Shown piece by piece: positions 26,610-36,624 of a stretch of DNA of 64,000 nt. The translations under genes and the position numbers were made by a program. Position 1 is the stretch's first letter, and each line of letters starts with the position of its first letter. The DNA is from Chromobacterium rhizoryzae (GTDB lineage: Bacteria; Pseudomonadota; Gammaproteobacteria; Burkholderiales; Chromobacteriaceae): positions 806,001 through 870,000 of the forward strand of contig NZ_CP066126.1 of NCBI RefSeq assembly GCF_020544465.1, given 5' to 3'. The notes below the pieces were generated by a model, which saw nothing but the letters and a program-made list of their open reading frames with translations, searched no databases and was not told where the DNA came from.

Positions 26610-27938
26610 TCAGTCTCCTGTTTGCAGGGAAGGGGTGGCTCGGGCGTCCGCGGCGCCGGGGCCGGCGGGCGCGCCGATGGCGCGCAGCCGGGGGCTGCAC
26701 AAGGCCAGCACGGCGACGCCGATCAGCAGCAGGCCGGCGCCGGCGAACAAGGCGCGCACCGGCGCCGAGGTCAGGCTCAGGCCGGCCAGCGTGGTGGACA
26801 AGGGCGTGACCGCCGCCATCATGAACATCAAAAAACTCATCACCCGGCCGCGCATCTCCGCCGGAATGCGGGCCTGGATCCAGGCCATCAGCCGGACTTG
26901 CACCAGGCCGCCCAAGAGTCCGATCAGGAACATCATTGCGCAACTGGCGGCAAACGCGGCGGACAGGCCCAGGCCGATGATCAGCGCGCCCATCAGCGCG
27001 TCCGCGCAGAATACCATCCATCCCAGCCGGCCCAGCGCCTTGGGCGGCAGCAGGCTGAGCAGGGCCATGCCCAGCAGGCTGCCCGCGCCTTGGGCGGACA
27101 GCAGGGTGCCGAAATGGCCGGCGTCCAGGCTCAAGACGTTCTTGACCAGCAGCGGCAGGCCGATCTGGATGGGGCCGGCGGTCAGGAAGGCGATCACCGC
27201 CCAGTAGAAGAACAGCGCGCGCAGGGTGGCGTCGCCCCAGGTCCAGGCGGCGCCGCGGCGGATGGCGCGCAGGATGCCGGCGGCGGATTGCGTCGGTGCC
27301 GGCGCGGCGGCGGCGAGCGGCCGCAGCCGGCTGAGCATCAGGCCGGCGCTCAGGAAGCAGGCGGCGCCCAAGAGGAAGGCGAGGCCCAGGCCGCCGCCGG
27401 CGCGGACGCCGGGCAGGGCGATCAGCGCGCCGGCCAGCATGGGGCCGGTCAGCAAGGTGAGCTGGTTGACCGCCATGAACACGGAGTTGGCCTGTTGCAG
27501 CCTGTCTTCCGGCACGGTGTTGGGCAGCAGGGCGGCGGCCGACGGTCCGGTGAAGGCGGCGACGACGCCCATGGCCGCGGCGAAGGGATAGAGCCAGGCC
27601 AAGGGCAGCCCGCCGCGGTAGGCGGCGTAGCCGAGCAGCGCCAGCAGCGCCGCGCAGCACAGCAGCGAGCACTGGAACACCCGCCGAGGCGAGTGCCGGT
27701 CCGCCACCGCGCCGCCGACGATGATGAACACCGCGCGCGGCAGTTCCATCGCGGTGACGACCAGGCCGAGGGCGAGGCCGTCGCCGCCCAGCTGCAGCAC
27801 CAGCCAGGGCAGGGCGATCAGCGCGGTCTGCTGGCCCAGGATGGAGCAGAACCAGGCGGCGGAGAGCCAGAGAAAGCGCCGGTCGCGCCAGAGCGAGGAC
27901 GGCGGGGCGGCGAGGGAGGCGGACATGGGCTTAGACAT
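26610..27938 (-). CDS. MFS transporter, probable peptide exporter
   Basis: A 442-residue major facilitator protein with about twelve helices, of the EntS/MFS_3-like group. It starts MSKPMSASLAAPPSSLWRDR; conserved spots are WFCSILGQQTALIALPWLVL, the loop 2-3 motif GGAVADRHSPRRVF, PNTVPEDRLQQANSVFMAVN and IQARIPAEMRGRVMSFLMFM. The ATG at 27938 overlaps the NRPS-D stop by 8 bases (ATGTCTAA), which makes coupled expression with the synthetase likely, and the type II thioesterase follows at once. Export of the peptide product or a precursor across the inner membrane is the best guess; self-protection is a second possibility. Substrate cannot be read from sequence. Confidence 0.88.
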   Translation of the reverse strand: MSKPMSASLAAPPSSLWRDRRFLWLSAAWFCSILGQQTALIALPWLVLQLGGDGLALGLVVTAMELPRAVFIIVGGAVADRHSPRRVFQCSLLCCAALLALLGYAAYRGGLPLAWLYPFAAAMGVVAAFTGPSAAALLPNTVPEDRLQQANSVFMAVNQLTLLTGPMLAGALIALPGVRAGGGLGLAFLLGAACFLSAGLMLSRLRPLAAAAPAPTQSAAGILRAIRRGAAWTWGDATLRALFFYWAVIAFLTAGPIQIGLPLLVKNVLSLDAGHFGTLLSAQGAGSLLGMALLSLLPPKALGRLGWMVFCADALMGALIIGLGLSAAFAASCAMMFLIGLLGGLVQVRLMAWIQARIPAEMRGRVMSFLMFMMAAVTPLSTTLAGLSLTSAPVRALFAGAGLLLIGVAVLALCSPRLRAIGAPAGPGAADARATPSLQTGD

Positions 27939-30900
27939 GACGTTCTCGCATCGCGCGCTCCAGGCTGTCCGCCAGCCCGGCCACATGCGGCTCGCGCAGC
28001 ATGTCGGCGTGTTCGCCGGCGGCGCGGAACACCTGGACCGGGCCGGCGGCGTAGTCGGACCAGCCCAGGTCGGCCGCTCCGGCCATGCTGGCGGCCAGCC
28101 CGTCGGTGACCCACACCGCCACCGGGCAGGGCGCGGTTTGCGGCTGATGGCCGCGCAGGCTGAGCAGGTTGGCGCGGTAGACGTCGAACATCGCTTCCAC
28201 CCGGCGCGGGTCCATGCCCTGGGGGAACAGGCCGGAGGCCCGCACCTGCCGGCTGAGCAGCGCGAAGCGCCCGGCGCGGTCCAGCGGCCGCAGCATGTCT
28301 TCCGAGACGGCCAGCGTTTTGCCGGTGGCGATTTCCACGGTGCGGGCCATGTAATGCAGCAGCCCGGCCTCGTCCTGGGGCAGCTCGTTCAGGAAGCCGG
28401 CGTCCGGGCGCGGCGGCGCATCCAGCGCCGCCAGCAGGCTGACTTCGACGCCGGTCTCGACCAGCCGCCGTGCCAGTTCCGCCGCCACCGCGGCGCCGAA
28501 GGAGTGGCCGGCCAGGATCAGCGGTCCGGGCAGGCCGGCTTGCCGCACGGCGGCGGCGTAGCGTTCGGCCATGGCCGCCACGCTGTCGTCGGCGGCGACG
28601 GCCGGGTCCAGCCCCGCCGCTTGCAGGCCGTAGACGCGCCAGCGCGGCGACAGCCGCTCCACCAGCTTTTGATAGCCGATGATCTGGCCGGAGCCGTCGT
28701 GGACCAGCAGCAGGGCGCCGTCGTCGCCGTCGGTCCGGATCGGCACCAGCACCGACGGCGCGGCGGCCTGGCCGGCCTCCTGAACCAGCCGGGCGAACTC
28801 GGCGACGGTGCCGGAGGTGAACAGCGAGGCCAGCGGCAGCTCCACGCCCAGTTCCTCGCGGATGCGGGACAGCAGTTGCAGCGTCAGCAGCGAGTGGCCG
28901 CCCATGTCGAAGAAGCTGTCGTCCACGCCGATGCGCGGCAGGCCCAGAACGGCGGCGAACAGCGCGGCCAGCTGCGCTTCCAGCGGGGTGCCCGGCGCAC
29001 GGTAGGCGCGCGCTGCCAGCTCCGGCGCCGGCAGCGCGCGGCGGTCCAGCTTGCCGTTGGGCGTCAGCGGCAGCGCCGGCAGGCTGACCCAGGCGCTGGG
29101 AATCATGTATTCCGGCAGTTGTTCGGCCAGCGCGCGGCGCAGCGCGGCGGTATCCGCCTCGCCGTCCGCCGGCACCAGATAGCCCACCAGCCGCGCGGCG
29201 GCGGGCGGCGCGTGGTGCAGCGCCACCGCGGCGGCGGCGATGCCGGGCTGGGCGCTGAGCGCGGCTTCGATCTCGCCGGTTTCGATGCGATAACCGCGCA
29301 GCTTCAGCTGTTGGTCGCCGCGGCCCAGGTATTCGATGCGGCCGTCCGCCAGCCAGCGCGCGCGGTCGCCGGTGCGGTAAATCCGCTCGCCGCAGCGGAA
29401 GGGGTTGGGGAGGAAGCGCTCCGCGGTGAGCCGCGGGCGGCGCAGATAGCCGCGGGCGACGCCGGGGCCGGCGAGGTAGAGTTCGCCGGCGAGGCCCGGC
29501 GGCGTCGGCTGCAAGGCTTCGTCCAGGATGTAGGCGCGGTAGCCGGGGATGGCGCGGCCGATGTCGATGGGCTGGCCGTCGCGCGCGGCGATTTCCGTCG
29601 CGGTGCCCCAGACGGTGGCCTCGGTGGGGCCGTATTCGTTGTAGAAGCGCCGGCCTTGGCCTATCAGGTCGCCGGCCGACACCGTTTCGCCGCCGAACAC
29701 CACCGCGCGCAGCGATCCGCCCCAGCCGGCGGGCTGGGCCTGGGCCACGGTCCGGTACAGCGAGGGCAGGCTGAGCCAGACTTCGGCCCGTTCGCGCTCC
29801 ACCAGGCCGGCCAGGTAGCCGGGCTCCAGCTGGCCGCCGGCGCGGCTGAGGATCAGCCGGCCGCCGCAGGCCAGCGACCAGAACAGCAGGGCCACCGAGC
29901 TATCGAAGGAGAAGGAGGGCAGCAGCAGGAAGGCGGTGCCCGGCCGCGACAGTTCCGCCGGATAGAAGGCGAGCCGGGCGGCGGTGGAGGCGTGGAGATT
30001 GCCGTGCTGGATCGCCACGCCCTTGGGGACGCCGGTGGAGCCGGAGGTGTAGATCAGGTAGGCGGGGTGCTCGGGCCGCAGCGGGCGGACGCGCTCGGCG
30101 TCGGCGGGGTTGCCGTCCGGCAGCGCGGCCAGTTGCGCTTGCAGGGCCGGCTCGTCCAGATTCAGCCGCGCCGCGCCGTCCGGCAGCGTGGCGTCGCTCA
30201 GGGTCAGCACGCAGCGCGGGGCGGCGTCTTGCAGCATGAAGGCGATACGGGCGGCCGGGTAGTCCAGGTCCAGCGGCAGATAGGCGGCGCCGGCTTTCAG
30301 CGCGGCGAGCATGGCCACCACGGTGTCGGCGGAGCGCGTCAGCGCGATGGCGACGATGTCTTCCGGGCCGACGCCGAGCCGGATCAGGCCGCGCGCCAGT
30401 TGATTGGCGCGGCGGTTGAGTTCGCCGTAGCTCAGGCTGAGGCGCTCGTCGCTCAAGGCCGTCGCTTCCGGCGCGGCGGCGGCGCTGGCCTCGATCAGGG
30501 GCAGCAGGGTGGCCGGCGCGGACGCCGCGTCGCCGTCGTCCGCCAGCAGCCGCCGGCTTTCGTCCGTGTCCAGCAGCGCCAGGCGCGGCAAGGGCTGTTC
30601 CGCCTGGTCGGCCATGGCCAGCAGCAAGCGTTGCAGCCTGGAGGCCAGACTGCGCGCGCCGGCGTCGGTGAACAGGTCGACGTCGTATTCCAGCATCGCC
30701 TGCAGGCCGCCGTCGGCTTCGTGCACGGTCAGGGTCAGGTCGAAGCGCGGCGAGCTGTCGTCGTTGGACAGGGTTTCCAGCTCCAGCCCCGGCAGGCGCA
30801 GCGTGTCCAGCGGCGCGTTCTGCAGCACCAGCATGGTCTGGAACAGCGGGTTGCGCGCCAGCGAGCGCTCCAGCCGCAGCGCGTCGACGATGGTTTCAAA

Positions 30901-33900
30901 CGGCATGTCTTGCAGTTCGTAGGCTTCCAGCACCACGTCGCGGACCCGCGAGAGCAGTTGCAGCGCATTGGGCGCGCCGCTCAGATCGACGCGCAGCGCC
31001 AGGGTGTTGACGAAGCAGCCGATCAGGCCCTCCAGGTCCAGGTGATTGCGGTTGGCGATGGGGCTGCCTATCACCAGATCGCGCTGGCCGCTGTAGCGGG
31101 ACAGCAGTTCGGCGTAGCCGGCCAGCAGCACCATGAACAGGGTGCCGCCGGCGCGCTCGGCCAGCCGGCGCAAGCTCTGGGTTTCCGCCGGCGAGAAATC
31201 GAAGCGGACGAAGCGCCCGCGGCGCGGACCGCCGGCGCCGCGCGGCCGGTCGCCCAGCAGTTCCAGCGCCGCCGGGGCGTCGGCCAGGCGCGTTTTCCAG
31301 CGCGCCAGCATCTGGTCGTAGCGTTCGCCGGACAGGGCGTCGCGCTGCCATTGGGCGAAGTCGCCGTACTGGATGGGCAGGGCGGGCAGGCTGGGCGGGC
31401 GTTGTTCCCGCGCGGCGGCGTAGAGCTCGCCGAATTCACGCACCAGCACGCCCAGCGACCAGCCGTCGGACAGCGCGTGGTGCAGCGCGATCAGCAGCGC
31501 GGCGTCGTCCGGGCCGATGCGCAGCAGGGCGAAGCGCAGCGGCGGCGCGGCCTCCAGGTCGAATTTGGGCCGGGCGAAGGCGTCGGCGGCGCGATTCAGC
31601 GCCGCGTCCAGGTTGTCGCCGGCGTCCACGCGCAGCGTCAGTTCCTGTAGTTCCGGCCCGTCGCCGCCGTCGACGATTTGCCGCAGCTCGCCGTCGCTCA
31701 GCGCGAAACGGGTGCGCAGCGCCTCGTGGCGGCGGACCACGCCGGCCAGCGCGGCGCGCAGCGCGGCCAGGTCCAGGCGGCCGCGCAGGCGCAGGCCCTG
31801 GGCGATGTTGTAGACGCCGTGTTCGCCCTGGTCCAGCCGTTCCAGAAACCAGAAGCGCTGTTGGGCGAAGGAGGCCGGCAGCGGCCGCGAGCGGTCGGCC
31901 GGCGGGATGCGGCGCTCCGGCGCGGAGGCCGGCGCGGCGGGGTCTTCCAGCGCGACGCGTGCCGCCAGCGCGGCGGCGAATTCGGCCACCGTCGGGTGTT
32001 CGAACAGAGTGCGCAGCGGCAGTTCGACGCCGAATTCGGCGCGCAGCCTGGACATGACCCGGGTGGCCAGCAGCGAGTGGCCGCCGGCTTCGAAGAAGTT
32101 CTGTTCGCGGCCCAGGCCGCTGACGCCCAAGACCTCGCCCCAGAGGCGGGCCACTTCGTTTTCGGCGCGGTTGCGCGGCGGCGCGCCGGCGTCGGCGCCG
32201 CCTTGTTGGGCCTGGCCGGGCTCGGGCAAGGCGCGCCAGTCCAGCTTGCCGCTATGGGTCAGCGGCAGCTTGTCCAGGGTGACGAAGGCGGCCGGCAGCA
32301 TGTAGTCGGGTAGGTGCGCGGCCAGGTGGCGGCGCAGCTCGGGTCCCAGCGCGTCGCGCGGCTGGCTTTGCGCCGGGGTGTTGAAGCAGGCGGCGGGCTC
32401 GCCGTCGTCGTTCCCGTCCAGCCGTTCCAGCGCCAGCGGCGGCAAGGCGTCGGCCGCGGCGGCCAAGGCCAGGTCGAAACGGCCGTCGGCGGCGTCCTCG
32501 CTCCAGCTGAGGCGGGCGGCCAGGCCGGCGGCGGCGGCTTCGGCCAGCAGTTCGGCCGGCTCGGCGGCGTCAGACGGCGCTTGCGCCTGCCAGGGCTGGC
32601 CGTCGGCGGCTTCGTCGTCGGCCGCGCTGTTGACCGGATCATGATCCAGCCAGGCGAGGAAGCGGTTGACCTCGGCGGCGCGGCGGTTGGCCAGGCCGGG
32701 CCGCAAGCGCGAGGCGTCGGCGGCCGGCGCGGTGGCGGCGCGCGGCGCGCCCTTGCTCAGCACCACGTCGTAGCGGTAGGTGGTCAGCTCGCAATCGCCG
32801 CCGTCTTCCTTCAGGCGGATTTCGATCGCGGCGATGTCGCCGCGGCGGCGCGCCAGGCGGCGGAACAGCGCCGGGTCCACCAGCAGTTCCTTTTCCTCGG
32901 CGATCAGCGCGTCCAGTTGACGGCGCAGTTCCGTCCGCGTCGGTGCGGCGACGGCGGGCAGGCGGCGCAGCAGGCGGCTGGCCTGGAAGTGGCGCAGCAG
33001 GCCCAGGTGGCGCAGATCGCCCAGCAGCAGTTTGCCGCCGGGGCGCAGCCGCGCCAGCGCCTGGTCCACCACGTCCAGGAAGTAGGCGGCGTCGGGGAAG
33101 TATTGCGCCACAGAGTTGAGGATCACAGTGTCGAAGTCGTCCGGCAGGCCGGCCAGCTCGCGGGCTTCGCGCCGCTCCAGCGTCACCTGTTCCAGGCCGC
33201 GCGCGGCCACGGTGCGGCCCAGGCGCTCCAGCGCGCGGGCGGAGAAGTCCAGGCCGTGGTAATGCTCGCAGTCCGGGGCGACGGCGAGCAGCAGCATGCC
33301 GCTGCCGACGCCGATTTCCAGCACCCGGCGCGGGCGCAGCGCGCGGATGCGGCTCAGGATCTCGTCGCGCCAGCGCCGCATGTGCTCGGCGGGAATCAAC
33401 GCGTTGTCGTAGGAGTCGGTCCAGCCGACCAGATCGAGGTCGGCGTCCTCGGCCGGCGCGTCCTCGTAGATCATGTCGAAGGCGGGCAGCCAGCCCTTGT
33501 CCTTGTCCTTGGCGGCGGCGTCTACGCCGCTGCGCTTGGCGACGTAGGCGACCAGCCGCGCCTGATCGCCGTCGCCGCGCACCACCACGGCGGCTTCCGC
33601 CACCGCCGGGTGCTGGCTGAGCAGGGCCTGGATTTCGGCGGTTTCGATGCGGAAGCCGCGCAGCTTGACCTGTTGATCGGCGCGGCCGCGATATTCCAGC
33701 TCGCCGCGCGGGGTGACGCGCGCCAGATCGCCGCTGCGGTAGAAGCGCAGGCCGCTGTCCAGGTGCGGGTCCGGCATGAAGCGCTGGGCGCTCAGCTCCG
33801 GCTGATTGACGTAGCCCAGCGCCACGCCGGCGCCGCCCACGTGGATTTCGCCCACCATGCCCGGCGGCACCGGCTGCAGGGCGTCGTCCAGCAGACGGAT

Positions 33901-36381
33901 GCACAGATCGGGCAGCGCCGCGCCGATCACGCTGCCCAGCTTGCGCTTGATCTCGGGCAGGCCGATGCGACGGAAGGTCACGTGCACGGTGGTTTCGGTG
34001 ATGCCGTACATATTGATCAGCTGCGGGTAGTCGTCGCCGTGGCGGTCCAGCCAGGGTTCCAGGCTGCTCAGGTCCAGCGCCTCGCCGCCGAAGACGACGT
34101 AGCGCAGCGCCAGATCGCCTTCGCGCGGGTTTGCTTCCTCGGCGGCCATCAATTGGCGGAAGGCCGACGGGGTCTGGCTCAGCACGGTGACTTTTTCCTC
34201 GCACAACAGCTGGTAGAAGGCGTCCGAGGAGCGGGCCAGCAGCGGCGGCACAATCAGCAGCACGCCGCCGTGGGCCAGCGCGCCCCAGATTTCCCACACC
34301 GAGAAATCGAAGGCGTAGGAGTGGAACAGCGTCCACACTTCGCACGGGCCGAAGCGGAACAGCTCGGCGCTGCCGGAGAACAGCCGGGCGCAGTTGCGGT
34401 GGCTGACCGCCACGCCCTTGGGCCGGCCGGTGGAGCCGGAGGTGTAGATGATGTAGGCCAGGCCGTCCGGGTCGTCGCCGGCCGGCAGCGCCGCCGCCGG
34501 CGCGGGTTCCGCCGCGTCCAGCGTCAGCAGCGGGCCGGCGAAGGGCGGCAGCGAGGGTGCCAGCGCCTCGGTGCTGAGCACGGCGCGCGCGCCGCTGTCT
34601 TCCAGGATGTAGCGGATGCGGTCGGCCGGATAGGCCGGGTCCATCGGCACATAGCCGGCGCCGGCCTTGAGCGCGGCCAGCACGCCGATCAGCATTTCGA
34701 AGGAGGGCGTCAGCCACAGGCCCACCGGTTCGCCCGGCCGCACGCCGGCGGCCGCCAGCCGCCGCGCGGCGGCGTCCGACAGCCGTTCCAGTTCGCCGTA
34801 ACTGAGCTCTTGGCCGTCGCAGCGCAGCGCCGCGGCGTCGGCTTGCCGCGCGGCGAAGCGGCTGAAGGCGCGGTGCACCGGCTCGCAATCGACGGCGGCC
34901 GCCTGCCGCGGCAGGGTCAGCAGGGCGGCGGCCTGCTGCGGCGTGGTCAGCGGCAGCGCGGCCAGCGGCGCGTCCGGCTGACGGCTGGCGGCGTCCAGCA
35001 GCAGGCTCAGTTGTTCGGCGAGGCGCTCCACCGAGAGCCGCTCGAACAGCGCGGTGTTGTAGGAGAACGCGCCGGACAGGCCGTCCTCGGTCTCGCGCAT
35101 GAACAGCTCCAGATCGAAGCGGGCGGCCTCCTGGCTCAGCACCGGAGTCAGCCGCAGCCCGTCCAGCGTCGGCATCGCCGCCGGGATGTTGAGCAGGGTG
35201 AAGGCGACCTGGAACAGCGGGTTGCGGCTGGGGTCGCGGCTGGCCTGGCCCAGCGCGCCGACCAGTTGGTCGTAGGGCACGGCGGCGTGCTCCACCGCGT
35301 CGCGCATGGTGTCCGATTGCCGGCGCGCGAACTGGCGGAAGCTGTCCGCGGGGCCGATGCGGCCGCGGATCACCAGCATATTGGCGAAGAAGCCGATCAG
35401 CCCCTCGGTTTCCACCCGTTCGCGGCCGGCCAGCGAGGTGCCGATGGCCAGATCGTCCTGACGCGCGTGGCGGGCCAGCAGCGCCTGGAAGGCGGACAGC
35501 AGCAGGCAGAACAGGGTGGTGCGTTCGGCCGCCGCCAGCCGGCGCAGGCGCTCGGCGGTATCGGCGCCGATGTCGAAGCCCACGGTGGCGCCGTCGAAGC
35601 CCTGCACCGGCGGCCGCGGCTTGTCGGTGGGCAGTTCCAGCGTGGGCAGGCCGGCCAGCTGGGTTTTCCAGTAGGCGAGGTCGGCGTCCCAGCGGTCTTG
35701 CCGGCCGTTGGCGTGCTGCCAGCGCGCGTAGTCCAGGTACTGGATGGGCAGCTCGGGCAGTTCCGGCGCGCGGCCGCGGCTGAGCGCGGCGTAGGCGCGG
35801 GCCGCCTCGTCCATCAGCACCGTCAGCGACCAGGCGTCGCCGACGATGTGATGCAGGGTCAGCACCACCGCGTGTTCGTCCGCCGCCAGCTTCAGCAGCG
35901 CGATGCGCAGCGGCTGGCCGACGGACAGGTCGAAGGCGTGGGCGCTTTCGCGGCGCGCCAGCGCCTCCAGCCGGGAGGCGGCTTCTTCGGCCGGCAGGCC
36001 GGACCAGTCCAGGCGCTCGATGGCCGCGCGGCCGGCCGGCTGCGGGATCTGCGCCGCCGCGCCGTCCACTTCGCGGATGGCGGTGCGCAGCGAGGCGTGG
36101 CGCGCCACCACGCAATCAAAGGCCCGGCACAGCGCGTCCGCTTGCAAGGCGCCGCTCAGGCGGAAGGCGGAGCAGATATTGTAGGCGGCGGCGCCGGCGC
36201 TCAATTGGTGCAGGAACCAGAGCCGCTGTTGTTGGAAGGACAGCGGGCCGGAGGCGGCGTCGCCGCGGGCGATCCGCCCGCCGTCGACGGGCGCGGGGGC
36301 CGGGAGCAAGACGTCCAGTTCTTGTTCCAGCAAATGGTCGAGAAGGTCCAGGTCGTTATCGTTCCAATCGCTAACGCTCAT
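27931..36381 (-). CDS. NRPS-D, termination synthetase: C-A-MT-T-C-A-T-TE
   Basis: A 2816-residue two-module synthetase. C1 with HHIVGDAWS near residue 179; A1 with YTSGSTGRPKG near 647 and YAFDFSVWEIW near 690; an N-methyltransferase inserted in A1 (VLEIGVGSGMLLLAV near 1024, ILNSVAQYFPDAAY); the A1 tail LTHSGKLDWRALP near 1375; T1 GGHSLL near 1435; C2 HHALSDGWS near 1639; A2 YTSGSTGVPKG near 2115; T2 GGHSLL near 2494; TE with GHSFGA near 2630. Pocket code A1 reads DFWSVGMVHK (Thr-like), A2 DSASVGEVWK (unassigned). C1 is LCL-like, matching the T domain at the end of NRPS-C. The only TE in the visible line is here, so this protein probably finishes and releases the peptide. ATG at 36381 has GGAAAG upstream. 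Confidence 0.95.
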   Translation of the reverse strand: MSVSDWNDNDLDLLDHLLEQELDVLLPAPAPVDGGRIARGDAASGPLSFQQQRLWFLHQLSAGAAAYNICSAFRLSGALQADALCRAFDCVVARHASLRTAIREVDGAAAQIPQPAGRAAIERLDWSGLPAEEAASRLEALARRESAHAFDLSVGQPLRIALLKLAADEHAVVLTLHHIVGDAWSLTVLMDEAARAYAALSRGRAPELPELPIQYLDYARWQHANGRQDRWDADLAYWKTQLAGLPTLELPTDKPRPPVQGFDGATVGFDIGADTAERLRRLAAAERTTLFCLLLSAFQALLARHARQDDLAIGTSLAGRERVETEGLIGFFANMLVIRGRIGPADSFRQFARRQSDTMRDAVEHAAVPYDQLVGALGQASRDPSRNPLFQVAFTLLNIPAAMPTLDGLRLTPVLSQEAARFDLELFMRETEDGLSGAFSYNTALFERLSVERLAEQLSLLLDAASRQPDAPLAALPLTTPQQAAALLTLPRQAAAVDCEPVHRAFSRFAARQADAAALRCDGQELSYGELERLSDAAARRLAAAGVRPGEPVGLWLTPSFEMLIGVLAALKAGAGYVPMDPAYPADRIRYILEDSGARAVLSTEALAPSLPPFAGPLLTLDAAEPAPAAALPAGDDPDGLAYIIYTSGSTGRPKGVAVSHRNCARLFSGSAELFRFGPCEVWTLFHSYAFDFSVWEIWGALAHGGVLLIVPPLLARSSDAFYQLLCEEKVTVLSQTPSAFRQLMAAEEANPREGDLALRYVVFGGEALDLSSLEPWLDRHGDDYPQLINMYGITETTVHVTFRRIGLPEIKRKLGSVIGAALPDLCIRLLDDALQPVPPGMVGEIHVGGAGVALGYVNQPELSAQRFMPDPHLDSGLRFYRSGDLARVTPRGELEYRGRADQQVKLRGFRIETAEIQALLSQHPAVAEAAVVVRGDGDQARLVAYVAKRSGVDAAAKDKDKGWLPAFDMIYEDAPAEDADLDLVGWTDSYDNALIPAEHMRRWRDEILSRIRALRPRRVLEIGVGSGMLLLAVAPDCEHYHGLDFSARALERLGRTVAARGLEQVTLERREARELAGLPDDFDTVILNSVAQYFPDAAYFLDVVDQALARLRPGGKLLLGDLRHLGLLRHFQASRLLRRLPAVAAPTRTELRRQLDALIAEEKELLVDPALFRRLARRRGDIAAIEIRLKEDGGDCELTTYRYDVVLSKGAPRAATAPAADASRLRPGLANRRAAEVNRFLAWLDHDPVNSAADDEAADGQPWQAQAPSDAAEPAELLAEAAAAGLAARLSWSEDAADGRFDLALAAAADALPPLALERLDGNDDGEPAACFNTPAQSQPRDALGPELRRHLAAHLPDYMLPAAFVTLDKLPLTHSGKLDWRALPEPGQAQQGGADAGAPPRNRAENEVARLWGEVLGVSGLGREQNFFEAGGHSLLATRVMSRLRAEFGVELPLRTLFEHPTVAEFAAALAARVALEDPAAPASAPERRIPPADRSRPLPASFAQQRFWFLERLDQGEHGVYNIAQGLRLRGRLDLAALRAALAGVVRRHEALRTRFALSDGELRQIVDGGDGPELQELTLRVDAGDNLDAALNRAADAFARPKFDLEAAPPLRFALLRIGPDDAALLIALHHALSDGWSLGVLVREFGELYAAAREQRPPSLPALPIQYGDFAQWQRDALSGERYDQMLARWKTRLADAPAALELLGDRPRGAGGPRRGRFVRFDFSPAETQSLRRLAERAGGTLFMVLLAGYAELLSRYSGQRDLVIGSPIANRNHLDLEGLIGCFVNTLALRVDLSGAPNALQLLSRVRDVVLEAYELQDMPFETIVDALRLERSLARNPLFQTMLVLQNAPLDTLRLPGLELETLSNDDSSPRFDLTLTVHEADGGLQAMLEYDVDLFTDAGARSLASRLQRLLLAMADQAEQPLPRLALLDTDESRRLLADDGDAASAPATLLPLIEASAAAAPEATALSDERLSLSYGELNRRANQLARGLIRLGVGPEDIVAIALTRSADTVVAMLAALKAGAAYLPLDLDYPAARIAFMLQDAAPRCVLTLSDATLPDGAARLNLDEPALQAQLAALPDGNPADAERVRPLRPEHPAYLIYTSGSTGVPKGVAIQHGNLHASTAARLAFYPAELSRPGTAFLLLPSFSFDSSVALLFWSLACGGRLILSRAGGQLEPGYLAGLVERERAEVWLSLPSLYRTVAQAQPAGWGGSLRAVVFGGETVSAGDLIGQGRRFYNEYGPTEATVWGTATEIAARDGQPIDIGRAIPGYRAYILDEALQPTPPGLAGELYLAGPGVARGYLRRPRLTAERFLPNPFRCGERIYRTGDRARWLADGRIEYLGRGDQQLKLRGYRIETGEIEAALSAQPGIAAAAVALHHAPPAAARLVGYLVPADGEADTAALRRALAEQLPEYMIPSAWVSLPALPLTPNGKLDRRALPAPELAARAYRAPGTPLEAQLAALFAAVLGLPRIGVDDSFFDMGGHSLLTLQLLSRIREELGVELPLASLFTSGTVAEFARLVQEAGQAAAPSVLVPIRTDGDDGALLLVHDGSGQIIGYQKLVERLSPRWRVYGLQAAGLDPAVAADDSVAAMAERYAAAVRQAGLPGPLILAGHSFGAAVAAELARRLVETGVEVSLLAALDAPPRPDAGFLNELPQDEAGLLHYMARTVEIATGKTLAVSEDMLRPLDRAGRFALLSRQVRASGLFPQGMDPRRVEAMFDVYRANLLSLRGHQPQTAPCPVAVWVTDGLAASMAGAADLGWSDYAAGPVQVFRAAGEHADMLREPHVAGLADSLERAMRERHV

Positions 36382-36624
36382 TTCAATGGCTTTCCAGGTG
36401 ATGTGTTGTCGGCGCCCATCGGGCTGCGCGTCCATCGCGCCCGATTTGATTTCGATTATTTTTCGAGGTCTGTAAAAATATTCAATTTATGCGGTATATT
36501 CTTCGGCGGGTTTTGTGAGTCGGTATTCTCCGATTTAAACAATTCCAATTAGCAATGTTTTGGTTGGATAAATAGATTTATTTAGAAACTGTTTTAATTT
36601 TCTAGCGACGGCACGGAGGTTGAT
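36382..36624. promoter_or_regulatory. AT-rich divergent intergenic region, NRPS-D / mbtH
   Basis: 243 bases between divergent starts, strikingly AT-rich against the GC-rich cluster (for example GGATAAATAGATTTATTTAG and TTTCGATTATTTTTCGAGG). It must hold the promoters of NRPS-D and mbtH. Loose candidates exist (TTGGTT then TAGAAA on plus; TTGAAT then AAATAA on minus), none close to consensus. No Fur box and no obvious palindrome for a LuxR-type regulator was seen. Confidence 0.55.

Noticed and set aside
27721..36552. Very long plus-strand open frames (up to about 1400 codons) opposite the NRPS genes
   Set aside because: They are glutamine/arginine/glycine-rich mirror images of high-GC coding sequence on the other strand, have no domains or ribosome binding sites, and lie fully inside clear NRPS genes.
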